DNA of 14,718 bases from Phycisphaerae bacterium (GCA_018665385.1 JABJDN010000111.1:1-14718), one strand, 5' to 3'; counted from the stretch's first letter, positions 1-6,888 are shown. Notes: a model not told the origin generated them from the letters alone. Numbers and translations are program-made.

Positions 1-545
1 GCACTCAACCTAAGCAACAACTGAACACGTTCGAATTCATTCACCCAATCTTGGATATTTTCTTGAAGTTCATCCTGTGGAATAGGCGCCCCTGGAATGT
101 CGCACGAAGCGCCGAGTTGCCTCTTTGCTATCGCACGGTACCTTGACAATGTCCTGTCGCCAAGCACTGCTACTGGCTCGAAATCTTCCGCCATAAAAAT
201 AACAGTCGGCACTCTATTGCCTGCGTTAATTTTGACATGATTTGATAACTCGATTGCTTCGTCTCGATCAAGCCATCGCATTTCTATAATGGGTGAAGCG
301 CTTGCAATTTGCGCCAAAATAGGGCCTTGCGCAGAGCAATCGCCGCACCAAATGCCAGAGAGCACAATCACTTTCATATCACGGGTAAACGAATGCAATA
401 ATGCTTCGTGCTCGGCTACTGAAACCTGTTCACCTATGGCATGCCATGGTTGCGCGCGACCGCCGGAATCTTCCAAGTACGTATCGTACGTTGACCCTCG
501 TTCAAACCATCTCTGCAATTCTTCTGCTGGTAATCCTATTGGCAT
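1..545 (-). CDS. Thioredoxin-fold family protein (3' end outside window)
   Basis: Reading the minus strand from an ATG at 545 gives an open frame of 181 codons that runs off the window at position 1, so the C-terminus is missing. A WCGDC motif at residues 66-70 matches the thioredoxin CxxC redox site, and RVPT at 111-114 supplies the cis-proline loop, so the fold call is good. The frame has about 56 residues before the thioredoxin core, including a PWHAIGE stretch, and no signal peptide, which suggests a cytosolic thiol-disulfide protein. CGDC is not the CGPC of housekeeping thioredoxin. The ATG lies 9 bases after the stop of the upstream gene (555-1982), so the two are probably cotranscribed; no strong Shine-Dalgarno sequence precedes it. 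The substrate is unknown. Confidence 0.85.
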   Translation of the reverse strand, partial: MPIGLPAEELQRWFERGSTYDTYLEDSGGRAQPWHAIGEQVSVAEHEALLHSFTRDMKVIVLSGIWCGDCSAQGPILAQIASASPIIEMRWLDRDEAIELSNHVKINAGNRVPTVIFMAEDFEPVAVLGDRTLSRYRAIAKRQLGASCDIPGAPIPQDELQENIQDWVNEFERVQLLLRLS

Positions 546-554
546 ATGTACAGT

Positions 555-1982
555 TTACTCTGGCGAGGGCCAAAGCACCCAATCACCCGTCGAAACGGCA
601 CTCCATTTTTGCGCATCCTTGCGATGCTCGCCACCGTTGTCCGTCTGGTTGGATCCTACAGAGTAAAGCACTGGCGAACCGTTTTTCATTTTGATGAGAA
701 ACGGCGCTCCGCTCCATGCATCAACAACGCCAGCAGAGGCTAGATCCGTAGGCCACTCACCCGTCTTGTTGAAGACTTGTGCTGCATAGAGCGTAGCGAG
801 CGTTGCGTCTCTTTTTGCTCTTGTGTATTCACCTTGCAAAATGGCTTGATCCAGAGCGGGCATGAGCAAATTTACTAAGAAATATGGATCGATTGTACTA
901 CTCGGCGCTTCGTGCAGTTGCTCCCCAAACGCATTTGGCAACGCCATTAACTCATACAGCGGAACCCCGATGTACTGCTCCATAATATCCATTCGCCTGT
1001 CGTATTCTTCTCGCAATTCTTTTCTCGATGAAGCAAACACATCAATGATGGGCGCAAACAATGCCGGCGTGAGTGAGGTGACGCTAGAGTCGCCTGTAGA
1101 AAATTCTGCTTCCTGCAACATTTGTCCAGACTCTAATGGAATTATATTTCCATCTCCATTTCCATTGTCTGTATATACACGCTGGAGCAAGTCATACATA
1201 AGATATCTCTCGCCTATCAATCGAAGCCCTAAACTATCATCAAGATGTATAAGAGTTCGTTCCAATTGCGCAAACTGCTGCTGAGAGAACAGCGTCGGCA
1301 CGTGCTCTAAAATCTCGCCAATTGTTTTAAATGCGAGTCCATACATGGAGAAACAAAGAAGGTCACTAATTAGGAATGGGTGCTCACGCATATGCGTTCC
1401 GATGAAGAGCATTGATTCAATATCCAAAAGACACCTTTCAGCATCTCCTGTAAAAGCCGCTGATTTTGCGTCGCATGCGAGTAATTTTGTCATCTGTCTC
1501 ATCTCCGCTAGTTGCGGCAACAAAATAGAAAGCACAGACCCGTCATACGGTTCATCATTTTGCGAAGCGAACTGGGCTGGCCAGAGTTCTTTGTCTTCTT
1601 CCTGCACTCGACCTTGCAATATAAGCCCCAAGCCATCTTTGTTTGCTCCTGTACGCACAAGAGCAAGGGTATCTATATGTTCTTGTAGCCAAGTTTCAAA
1701 ATACGCCCAGCCTTCTTCGCTAGGCCATTCTGGTTCTTCCAAATCATTATCGTAGAAAACACTCGAGGGCATTTCATGTTCCTTGAGGGCAATGCTGGCA
1801 TCTCTGTAGATGGGCCATGCTCTGTCTTCCTCTGGAACTGCTGAAGCAGTCTCGTTTAACTTTGCGACATAGTCAACGCTGATTGTTGCAGAGCGGGTCA
1901 TTGCTATACCAACCCATGCCCCATATACAAGAACAAAACCAACAAACACACCAACACACCACTTCATTATATGTTTTACCAT
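555..1982 (-). CDS. Membrane-anchored hypothetical protein with pseudopilin-like C-terminus
   Basis: The 475-residue product is not a family I recognise. It begins with one hydrophobic segment at about residues 8-28, which reads as a signal anchor, followed by a long soluble, largely helical region predicted outside the cytoplasm. The last 60 or so residues (GEWPTDL, then DAWSGAPF, then VLYSVGSN, then DNGG, then DWVLWP) resemble the C-terminal layout of type II secretion pseudopilins and of many planctomycete hypothetical proteins (D-W/P-G-P, YSxGxDxxDDGG). The N-terminus lacks the G/E-type prepilin cleavage motif, so it is not itself an obvious pilin. The start is well supported: AAAGGAG sits 7 bases before the ATG. 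It lies 92 bases downstream of obg and 9 bases upstream of the thioredoxin-like gene. Confidence 0.8.
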   Translation of the reverse strand: MVKHIMKWCVGVFVGFVLVYGAWVGIAMTRSATISVDYVAKLNETASAVPEEDRAWPIYRDASIALKEHEMPSSVFYDNDLEEPEWPSEEGWAYFETWLQEHIDTLALVRTGANKDGLGLILQGRVQEEDKELWPAQFASQNDEPYDGSVLSILLPQLAEMRQMTKLLACDAKSAAFTGDAERCLLDIESMLFIGTHMREHPFLISDLLCFSMYGLAFKTIGEILEHVPTLFSQQQFAQLERTLIHLDDSLGLRLIGERYLMYDLLQRVYTDNGNGDGNIIPLESGQMLQEAEFSTGDSSVTSLTPALFAPIIDVFASSRKELREEYDRRMDIMEQYIGVPLYELMALPNAFGEQLHEAPSSTIDPYFLVNLLMPALDQAILQGEYTRAKRDATLATLYAAQVFNKTGEWPTDLASAGVVDAWSGAPFLIKMKNGSPVLYSVGSNQTDNGGEHRKDAQKWSAVSTGDWVLWPSPE

Positions 1983-1989
1983 TGGGGGG

Positions 1990-1996
1990 CTCCTTT
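1990..1996 (-). promoter_or_regulatory. Shine-Dalgarno AAAGGAG for the 555-1982 gene
   Basis: The minus strand reads AAAGGAG, then seven bases (six of them C), then ATG at 1982. This fixes the start at 1982 rather than the internal ATG five codons later. It is one of the clearest ribosome-binding sites in the window. Confidence 0.75.
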
Positions 1997-2074
1997 GACC
2001 TTCTTGCGATTCATTCTACTCAAAACAAGCAAGGACCACGCACGGATTGATGTAAAAAGGGACTCGGCGTTTAT

Positions 2075-3073
2075 TTATTTTTTTGTAAGGATCCAAGAGC
2101 GTTCTAACAGGTCAGAAATGCCTTCCCGAGTAGCGCTCGAAGTAAACACAACTTCTTTCAGACCTAGTTCATCAACAATAGTAGAAATTGCCTCGTCGCG
2201 TTCATCCACAGGAAGCAAGTCAATCTTGTTTAACACAACAAGTTCATCCTTCCCAGCAAGTTCTGTTGAGTAATTCTCTAGCTCATCTCGAATAGTTCGA
2301 TAATTCGTCACCGGATCACTGCCATCAATCGGCATCACATCCACAAGGTGAAGCAAAGCACCAGTCCGTTCTATGTGTTTCAAGAAACGGTGCCCAAGAC
2401 CAGCGCCCTCCGCAGCGCCCTCTATCAATCCAGGAATATCCGCAACAACAAGCCTTCGATTTGCATCCACATCTGCAATTCCAAGGTGCGGCTGCAGCGT
2501 AGTAAACGGATAATCAGCGATCTTCGGCCGAGCCGCAGAAATTGTTGAGAGCAAAGTTGACTTCCCCGCATTCGGCATGCCAACCAAACCAATATCAGCA
2601 ATAAGTTTGAGTTCTAAATTTAACACGTGCTCTTCAATTGGCGCACCAGCAGTAGTTTCCCTTGGCGTCTGGTTCGTTGCAGATTTAAAATGTTCGTTAC
2701 CCCAGCCCCCTTTGCCACCCTTCGCAACAACAAGTTCCTGCCCATCAACAGCAATGTCGACTAGCAGTTCACCTGTTTCTTCAAGGTGAACAAGTGTTCC
2801 AAGTGGTACTTTTACAATGCAGTCCGAACCATTTGCTCCATGCAATTGACTGCCTTTTCCCTGTATTCCATGTGTTGCACGATAATGAGGACGATGCGTC
2901 ACAGACAAAAGCGTATCAATGCTTTGGTCTCCAACAAGAATAACGTCTCCGCCATCTCCGCCATCACCGCCGTTGGGTCCACCTTTTGGTATATATTTTT
3001 CCCTGCGAAAACTCATGCAGCCATCCCCGCCTTTGCCGCTTCTCACAAAGATTCTGGCTCGATCAACAAGCAT
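2075..3073 (-). CDS. obg: Obg-family GTPase (ObgE/CgtA)
   Basis: The product (332 aa) is the conserved Obg GTPase that binds the large ribosomal subunit and acts in its late assembly and in growth or stress control. Residues 1-155 are the glycine-rich Obg fold (GGPNGGDGGDGGD at 31-43, KGGKGGWGN at 118-126). The G domain follows: G1 GMPNAGKS 165-172, G2 TT 191-192, G3 DIPG 212-215, G4 NKID 282-285 and G5 around SSATREG 312-318. The protein ends soon after G5, so it lacks the C-terminal OCT extension of some Firmicutes Obg proteins; this is normal in many phyla. The gene starts 29 bases after rpmA ends, the usual rpmA-obg order, and is probably cotranscribed with it. No strong Shine-Dalgarno precedes the ATG, but the MLVDRARIFVRSGKGGDG start matches the family exactly. 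Confidence 0.97.
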   Translation of the reverse strand: MLVDRARIFVRSGKGGDGCMSFRREKYIPKGGPNGGDGGDGGDVILVGDQSIDTLLSVTHRPHYRATHGIQGKGSQLHGANGSDCIVKVPLGTLVHLEETGELLVDIAVDGQELVVAKGGKGGWGNEHFKSATNQTPRETTAGAPIEEHVLNLELKLIADIGLVGMPNAGKSTLLSTISAARPKIADYPFTTLQPHLGIADVDANRRLVVADIPGLIEGAAEGAGLGHRFLKHIERTGALLHLVDVMPIDGSDPVTNYRTIRDELENYSTELAGKDELVVLNKIDLLPVDERDEAISTIVDELGLKEVVFTSSATREGISDLLERSWILTKK

Positions 3074-3102
3074 GATTACTGTACGCTAACCCAAAACCCT
3101 AG

Positions 3103-3375
3103 TTAGTTTACAGCAGTAAACTGAGGGGACTTTTCGTTAGCAGGAACAATGTCGACGTAGCGACCACGAAAGCGAACTTTTCCTGGTTCTAATGCAAACA
3201 ATGAATCATCGTTTGCACGCTTCACCAAGTAGCCAGCTTTAAACTTCGTTCCGCATTGGCGAACAATGATCGCACCAGCTTTAGCAGTTTCACCACTGTA
3301 CAGCTTGATTCCGCGATATTGAGGGTTTGAATCGCGTCCGTTATTTGTTGAGCCACCGCTCTTTTTATGGGCCAC
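3103..3375 (-). CDS. rpmA: 50S ribosomal protein L27 (bL27)
   Basis: The product (90 aa) starts AHKKSGGSTNNGRDSN after the initiator, the L27 N-terminus that reaches toward the peptidyl-transferase centre, and continues through GAIIVRQCGTKFKAG and VRFRGRYVDIVP. The start is a GTG at 3375. Homology places the mature N-terminus there, and AAGGAG lies seven bases upstream. The frame stays open further upstream to an ATG at 3438, but those extra 21 residues are unlike L27 and would begin in the -10/leader region. No Firmicutes-type cleavable N-terminal extension is present. obg follows, but rplU (L21), the usual upstream partner, is absent; the gene upstream encodes an exported protein instead. 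Confidence 0.96.
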   Translation of the reverse strand: MAHKKSGGSTNNGRDSNPQYRGIKLYSGETAKAGAIIVRQCGTKFKAGYLVKRANDDSLFALEPGKVRFRGRYVDIVPANEKSPQFTAVN

Positions 3376-3382
3376 AGCATTA

Positions 3383-3388
3383 CTCCTT
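3383..3388 (-). promoter_or_regulatory. Shine-Dalgarno AAGGAG deciding the GTG start of rpmA
   Basis: The minus strand reads TAAGGAGT with AAGGAG seven bases before GTG 3375. This supports the short 90-residue L27 reading over the longer frame that begins at 3438. Confidence 0.8.
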
Positions 3389-3398
3389 AGTTCATGAA

Positions 3399-3416
3399 TC
3401 CCGAATACGTTCGGGA
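3399..3416 (-). promoter_or_regulatory. Leader hairpin in the rpmA 5' UTR
   Basis: TCCCGAA and TTCGGGA form a perfect 7-bp stem around a four-base loop. The hairpin lies just after the predicted -10 element (3424-3429) and 10 bases ahead of the Shine-Dalgarno core, so it falls at or near the very 5' end of the rpmA-obg transcript. No U-run follows, so it is not an intrinsic terminator. It could stabilise the mRNA or bind a regulator such as a ribosomal protein; the role is unproven. Confidence 0.45.
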
Positions 3417-3423
3417 GCCCCAT

Positions 3424-3451
3424 ATTGTACCAATACATGGTTGGAGTTCAA
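3424..3451 (-). promoter_or_regulatory. Sigma70-type promoter for rpmA-obg
   Basis: On the minus strand TTGAAC (3446-3451) and TACAAT (3424-3429) are separated by 16 bases, each one mismatch from the -35 and -10 consensus. The predicted start of transcription near 3417 gives a leader of roughly 40 bases before GTG 3375. The promoter lies between the end of the upstream gene (3480) and rpmA, so rpmA-obg can be expressed independently of that gene. Confidence 0.6.
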
Positions 3452-3479
3452 CCCCTTTCAGGGTACTCCCGCGCTCTGA

Positions 3480-4154
3480 TTATCTAAAAATCCATTTACT
3501 TGCAGCACCATTGCCCGAATACATGGCCCATGTGCTCTCATCGTCTGAAAGTTGACGGACGCTTGTACCATTTACGACAGGTCGCCTCGGAAGTGGCTTC
3601 AACAAAAGTTGGTCGACTTCACCATCTACAGCCCAAGAAAGTTGCATTACGCGGTGTAGTTTTTCAGTTTCACCTGTTAACGGGTGAATCACTTCTGCAG
3701 TATCGCCACTCACGCCCCCTGCAAATACTTGCACTTGACGAACATCCTCTTCACCAGCTTTCCACATAGCAAACGCGCGAATCGCATGCTCAGGTCCTTG
3801 TAGAAGTGGGCCACTTGCATTGGATTGCGATTGCATAAGCGGGTCGCCGAACATTGCAAGTACAGCAAGTTGAACGCGCCTAGGTACATTTTCACCATCT
3901 GCAATAATTTCGCCCTTATCGGTCACTAAATCGAATTGAGGAATCCAACGGTGGTCCTCCTTCGTTTCATTCGTCACTTCGTACACGAGCAACCAAAAAC
4001 CGTCTCCAGTTTCACTATCTCGGTAAAAACGCAAGTCGCTTACGTCAAGGCGAAGTTGCCAACGATGCGCACGGTCTGAAGCAACAGGGTGTGCAACTCC
4101 TGACTGGGCAAGCGTAGCAAGAATAAGTGTACATGTAATGAGTAATAATCGCAT
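3480..4154 (-). CDS. Secreted or periplasmic hypothetical protein
   Basis: The product (224 aa) is not a family I can name. Residues 1-21 (MRLLLITCTLILATLAQSGVA, allowing for the exact cut) form a typical Sec signal peptide with a probable cleavage after VA-H. The mature part is soluble, with no further membrane segment, and contains a stretch about a RDSETGDGFWLLVYEVTN strand pattern that suggests a beta-sandwich-like domain. I chose ATG 4154 because AGGAG lies eight bases upstream and the signal peptide then has a normal length; an upstream in-frame TTG at 4172 would begin at about the predicted transcription start. It is transcribed divergently from the acetyltransferase gene at 4203 and is followed by the separate rpmA promoter. 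Confidence 0.8.
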   Translation of the reverse strand: MRLLLITCTLILATLAQSGVAHPVASDRAHRWQLRLDVSDLRFYRDSETGDGFWLLVYEVTNETKEDHRWIPQFDLVTDKGEIIADGENVPRRVQLAVLAMFGDPLMQSQSNASGPLLQGPEHAIRAFAMWKAGEEDVRQVQVFAGGVSGDTAEVIHPLTGETEKLHRVMQLSWAVDGEVDQLLLKPLPRRPVVNGTSVRQLSDDESTWAMYSGNGAASKWIFR

Positions 4155-4178
4155 ATGGGATTCTCCTAGCAATGTGTC

Positions 4179-4187
4179 ATTCTAGCA
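4179..4187 (-). promoter_or_regulatory. Extended -10 promoter for the 3480-4154 gene
   Basis: The minus strand reads TGCTAGAAT: an extended TGN motif directly before TAGAAT (4179-4184). A weak -35 (GTCACA, 4202-4207) stands 17 bases upstream, overlapping the start codon of the divergent gene. The start of transcription would be near 4172, leaving a leader of about 18 bases that holds the AGGAG site. Confidence 0.45.
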
Positions 4188-4202
4188 GTAGGATACGCAG
4201 TT

Positions 4203-5081
4203 GTGACCATAGTTCCAAAGAATAGACATATAGATGCTGCAACTGCAATCGTAGGTTCTCCACAGCGTGCCAAGGCACTGCTGAATGGCCTTGCTTGTAA
4301 GCCTTCAGACACGTACATGTTTCTAGCGAATGGGCGAAAAACGTACACAGAATCATTGCTTTTGCTACAAAACGTTGGAAGAAGCACCACGTTTCTTGCA
4401 ACAAGCCCACAGCGTACAGAGCAAGTACAACCAGTCAGCCAACTGATCAAGGAAGGCGTCGAAGTTGCATTGAAATCTCAAACTAGGCTTGCACAAGCCA
4501 TCATGGGGCCGCAAGAACCGCTCCTAGAAGAAGCATTTGAAAACGCTGGATTTGCTCCCCTTTCGATGCTGCATTCGATGGAAAGCCTCTTGGACGGACC
4601 AATTCCAAATGAAATAAGTGGAGCAAACGAATTGGATATCTTGCCCTACTGTGATTTGAGCGAGCAAGAATTGCAAAAAGTACTTGTTAGTACCTACAAA
4701 GGCTCGCTAGATTGCCCAGGTATCCACGGCATTCGACCAGTAGAAGACATAATCGCCGGTCACAAAGATTCGCCGCACTACGACGATTCGTTTTGGTTTA
4801 TAGCAAAGCTACACAAGAAACTTGCAGGTGTACTTTTGCTAACTCCTTTGCCAGAAGTAAGATGTATTGATATCACATACCTGGGAGCTTCGCCACATGC
4901 CCGCGGAAAAGGAGTTGGAAACTCCTTGGTTCGCAAAGCGTATGAAGTGGCGCAAGATTCTCAATACAAAAGAATATCCCTCGCCGTCGATGCCCAGAAC
5001 ACCCCTGCTATACACCTTTATCAACGATGGAATTTTAGAAAAATTGGGCAACGATTTACGATGATTAAAAAGTTGTTCTGA
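4203..5081 (+). CDS. Tandem GNAT-family N-acetyltransferase
   Basis: The product (292 aa) has a clear GNAT acetyl-CoA-binding domain in its C-terminal half: LGASPHARGKGVGNSLV (227-243) is motif A with the R/Q-x-x-G-x-G pyrophosphate loop, and NTPAIHLYQRWNFRKIG (266-282) is motif B and the closing strand. The N-terminal half (residues 1-130) ends in EPLLEEAFENAGFAPLSMLHSM, like the last part of a second, degenerate GNAT fold without the glycine loop. This is the two-domain layout seen in mycothiol-synthase-like proteins, though the substrate cannot be read from sequence. It starts at GTG 4203, with AGGA about nine bases upstream; no better start is available. It lies upstream of dnaA, separated by the box-rich gap at 5082-5389. 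Confidence 0.85.
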   Translation: MTIVPKNRHIDAATAIVGSPQRAKALLNGLACKPSDTYMFLANGRKTYTESLLLLQNVGRSTTFLATSPQRTEQVQPVSQLIKEGVEVALKSQTRLAQAIMGPQEPLLEEAFENAGFAPLSMLHSMESLLDGPIPNEISGANELDILPYCDLSEQELQKVLVSTYKGSLDCPGIHGIRPVEDIIAGHKDSPHYDDSFWFIAKLHKKLAGVLLLTPLPEVRCIDITYLGASPHARGKGVGNSLVRKAYEVAQDSQYKRISLAVDAQNTPAIHLYQRWNFRKIGQRFTMIKKLF

Positions 5082-5083
5082 AG

Positions 5084-5114
5084 TTGTCCACAGCTTGTCG
5101 ACAATTGTGCATAA
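5084..5114. repeat. Cluster of DnaA-box-like sites
   Basis: TTGTCCACA (5084-5092, plus) differs from the TTATCCACA consensus at one position. TTATGCACA (5106-5114, minus) fits TTWTNCACA exactly. Between them TTGTCGACAA (5095-5104) is a perfect 10-bp palindrome that resembles a box in both directions. Three sites within 31 bases, just after a stop codon and upstream of dnaA, are more than expected by chance from reading, although no statistic was computed. Confidence 0.55.
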
Positions 5115-5283
5115 ATGCAAAATGAAATTTTCTGACGGTGCGTTGACCTAGGAATTAACTAGAGTTACATAAATTCAGTCACATAAAACAACTGCGCGAT
5201 GAGAGCGATATTGCACAAAGTAGATGTATTCCTGTACTCTTTGCAAACTGCTCAAGGACGAGCGTTCTTCACCCCTCCCCTGA

Positions 5284-5295
5284 AATGTATACATT
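5284..5295. promoter_or_regulatory. 12-bp perfect palindrome upstream of dnaA
   Basis: AATGTATACATT is its own reverse complement and lies about 95 bases before the chosen dnaA start. The symmetry and size fit an operator for a dimeric repressor, but no second copy was recognised in the window, so the role is only a possibility. Confidence 0.3.
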
Positions 5296-5389
5296 CCAGC
5301 AAGGATGAACGATTGCCAGAAGGACTCTTTTACAACTTTTTTGAATCTTCACCGGCATGTTTCTACATTCGGTTTGGTACCTTCGCTCT

Positions 5390-6787
5390 ATGTCCCAAGA
5401 ACAGTTTTCGCCAATTGAACTCCAACTCAGAGAACATCTGAGTAATTCTATTGGGCAACGCAAATACCAAATGTGGTTTTCAAATACCGCTATTGAATGC
5501 GGTGAAGAAAAACTTGAAGTTATTGCTCCCACAAAACTTGCAGCAGGTCGTATTAACGATCGCTTCACAAGCGAATTGCATCAAGCAGCAAAGACTTCAT
5601 TTGGAAAAGATGTCGCAGTACTAGTTTCGTACGACAATACATTGCAACAACAAATTTCCATTCCAAGCACGCGAGTACAGATGGATACACCAACCAAAGT
5701 ACGTCGAAGTAAGTCGCTACTTACGTTTGACGATTTTATTGTTGGCACATGTAATCAACTTGCGTTTGCTGCTGGTAAACAAATAACACAGGAGGAAGGG
5801 CGCTCCATTTCACCGCTCTTTATTCATGGAGCATGCGGAGTTGGCAAAACACATATCTTGCAAGCAATTTGCAGCATGGCTTCTAGAACTACAAAAAGCA
5901 AAGTACGGTACGTTACTGCAGAACAATTCACAAATGAATTCATAGCAAGTTCTCGCAGTGGTGAATTCTCGCGCTTCCGAGCACGGTATCGAAACCTAGA
6001 TTTGCTTGCTATTGACGACGTTCATTTTGTAGCAAACAAAGTGAAAACACAAGAAGAACTCTTACATACACTCGATACAGTTGGCTTACGTGGCGCCCGT
6101 CTTGTTCTTGCTTCAGACGAAGACCCAAGGCACATTAGAAGATTAAACCGCGCCCTTGCAAACAGACTTGTCGCAGGCATGATTGCTGAAATTCAACGCC
6201 CTGACCGAGAAACACGGTGCAACATCATTAAACAGTTAACAACTAAACATCGTATCTCGATTACTGACGGTGCTGTGGAACAACTTGCGAGCCAAGCTGT
6301 TGGCTCAGTTCGTGAAATAGAGGGGAAAATCACAAGACTACGCGCAACAGCATCTTTACTTATATCCTCTGACAAAGAAATTATTGATGTCGAATCCGTC
6401 AACAGATTACTGAGATGCACACCGCCAACTTCGTTGCCGATTCGCATGCACCATATTCTTGAAGTAACATCAAAGCGCGCAGGCATTCCAGTAAACGAAC
6501 TAAAAGGCTCATCAAGAGCATCAACGATCGTATTCTGGAGAAGCATAGCATCCTATCTTGGGCGTACTCTGACGTCGCAAAGTTATCCTGAACTCGCGAT
6601 TGCAATGCACCGAAAAAACCATTCCACTGTACATGCTGCAGTGAAACGAATAACGGAGCTACTCGAGAACACGAACACTGCTTTGAAGATGAAAAATGAG
6701 AATATCGATGTAAAAGAAACCATCGACCAACTAACGTGGGAAGTACGCTCTAAAGCGAACGAATGCGCACAAGAGAGAAGACCGTAA
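5390..6787 (+). CDS. dnaA: Chromosomal replication initiator protein DnaA
   Basis: The product (465 aa) is the AAA+ ATPase that binds DnaA boxes and opens oriC. Residues 1-80 are domain I (a QxxMWF helix at 26-30, the DnaB/DiaA-interaction fold), followed by a short linker. The AAA+ core has Walker A GACGVGKT (147-154), Walker B LLAIDDVHF (205-213), an arginine-finger region around ANRL (257-260) and a QRPDRETR box VII (269-276). Domain IV (about 350-465) carries the DNA-binding helix-turn-helix with HRKNHSTVHAA (407-417), where family members usually read GGRDHTTV or GRDHSTV. I chose ATG 5390 because domain I then starts as in other DnaA proteins; an in-frame ATG at 5357 adds 11 unconserved residues. 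Neither has a clear Shine-Dalgarno. dnaN and recF are not beside it, unlike the classical dnaA-dnaN cluster. Confidence 0.96.
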   Translation: MSQEQFSPIELQLREHLSNSIGQRKYQMWFSNTAIECGEEKLEVIAPTKLAAGRINDRFTSELHQAAKTSFGKDVAVLVSYDNTLQQQISIPSTRVQMDTPTKVRRSKSLLTFDDFIVGTCNQLAFAAGKQITQEEGRSISPLFIHGACGVGKTHILQAICSMASRTTKSKVRYVTAEQFTNEFIASSRSGEFSRFRARYRNLDLLAIDDVHFVANKVKTQEELLHTLDTVGLRGARLVLASDEDPRHIRRLNRALANRLVAGMIAEIQRPDRETRCNIIKQLTTKHRISITDGAVEQLASQAVGSVREIEGKITRLRATASLLISSDKEIIDVESVNRLLRCTPPTSLPIRMHHILEVTSKRAGIPVNELKGSSRASTIVFWRSIASYLGRTLTSQSYPELAIAMHRKNHSTVHAAVKRITELLENTNTALKMKNENIDVKETIDQLTWEVRSKANECAQERRP

Positions 6788-6788
6788 C

Positions 6789-6804
6789 TCCAAATGGATT
6801 TGGA
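6789..6804. repeat. Inverted repeat just after dnaA
   Basis: TCCAAAT and ATTTGGA flank a two-base centre (GG), a 7+7 dyad beginning two bases after the dnaA stop codon. A two-base loop is too tight for a good RNA hairpin, so a protein-binding dyad is as likely as an RNA structure. It directly precedes the terminator hairpin at 6823-6856. Confidence 0.3.
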
Positions 6805-6822
6805 TACCGGATTTATGGCTTA

Positions 6823-6856
6823 GGAGAAGCAGGTCAAAGGATCTGACTGCTTCTCC
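6823..6856 (+). terminator. Hairpin terminator downstream of dnaA
   Basis: GGAGAAGCAG (6823-6832) and CTGCTTCTCC (6847-6856) form a perfect 10-bp stem. TCA/TGA inside extends it by three more pairs past a bulged G, leaving a loop of about seven bases. After the stem the sequence is GGGCCATTTTA, so the U-run is short and delayed; termination could be weaker than the stem suggests. It separates dnaA from the independently promoted gene at 6904. Confidence 0.65.
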
Positions 6857-6888
6857 GGGCCATTTTACACATTGAATATGCTTGTTAC

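Larger units (their letters stand above)
5082..5389. other. Candidate oriC / dnaA control region
   Basis: This 308-base gap before dnaA holds no credible gene. It begins with a cluster of DnaA-box-like 9-mers (5084-5114), then an AT-rich stretch (about 5150-5192) with a near-direct repeat, TTACATAAA (5165-5173) and TCACATAAA (5179-5187), which could be an unwinding element. One further weak box, TATTGCACA (5209-5217), and a 12-bp palindrome (5284-5295) follow. A possible promoter, TTGACC (5143-5148) with TACATA (5166-5171) at a 17-base spacing, would give a leader of more than 200 bases for dnaA. Origins often lie beside dnaA, so the placement is suggestive; the box count is low for a full oriC, and autoregulation of dnaA is the alternative. 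Confidence 0.4.

Noticed and set aside
289..694. Plus-strand open frames opposite the thioredoxin-like gene and the end of the membrane-anchored gene
   Set aside because: They are antisense to frames with clear protein signatures (WCGDC, VLYSVGSN...DWVLWP), have low-complexity cysteine/serine-rich translations and no ribosome-binding site.
1983..2074. Separate promoter between obg and the 555-1982 gene (TAGAAT seen on the minus strand)
   Set aside because: The -35 region at a proper spacing has no resemblance to consensus; a lone -10-like hexamer is expected by chance in AT-rich sequence.
3376..3438. Longer L27 reading starting at ATG 3438
   Set aside because: The extension is unlike L27, overlaps the predicted promoter and leader, and ignores the well-placed AAGGAG before GTG 3375.
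4155..4172. TTG start six codons upstream for the 3480-4154 gene
   Set aside because: It would begin at about the predicted transcription start, has no Shine-Dalgarno of its own and lengthens the signal peptide unnecessarily; ATG 4154 has AGGAG eight bases upstream.
5357..5389. Upstream ATG for dnaA (11 extra residues)
   Set aside because: The extra residues do not resemble DnaA domain I and add nothing; neither start has a good Shine-Dalgarno, so homology decided. It remains possible.
5199..5441. Possible 80-aa gene in the dnaA upstream gap
   Set aside because: It overlaps the dnaA N-terminus by about 50 bases in another frame, has no recognisable features and its start lacks a Shine-Dalgarno.
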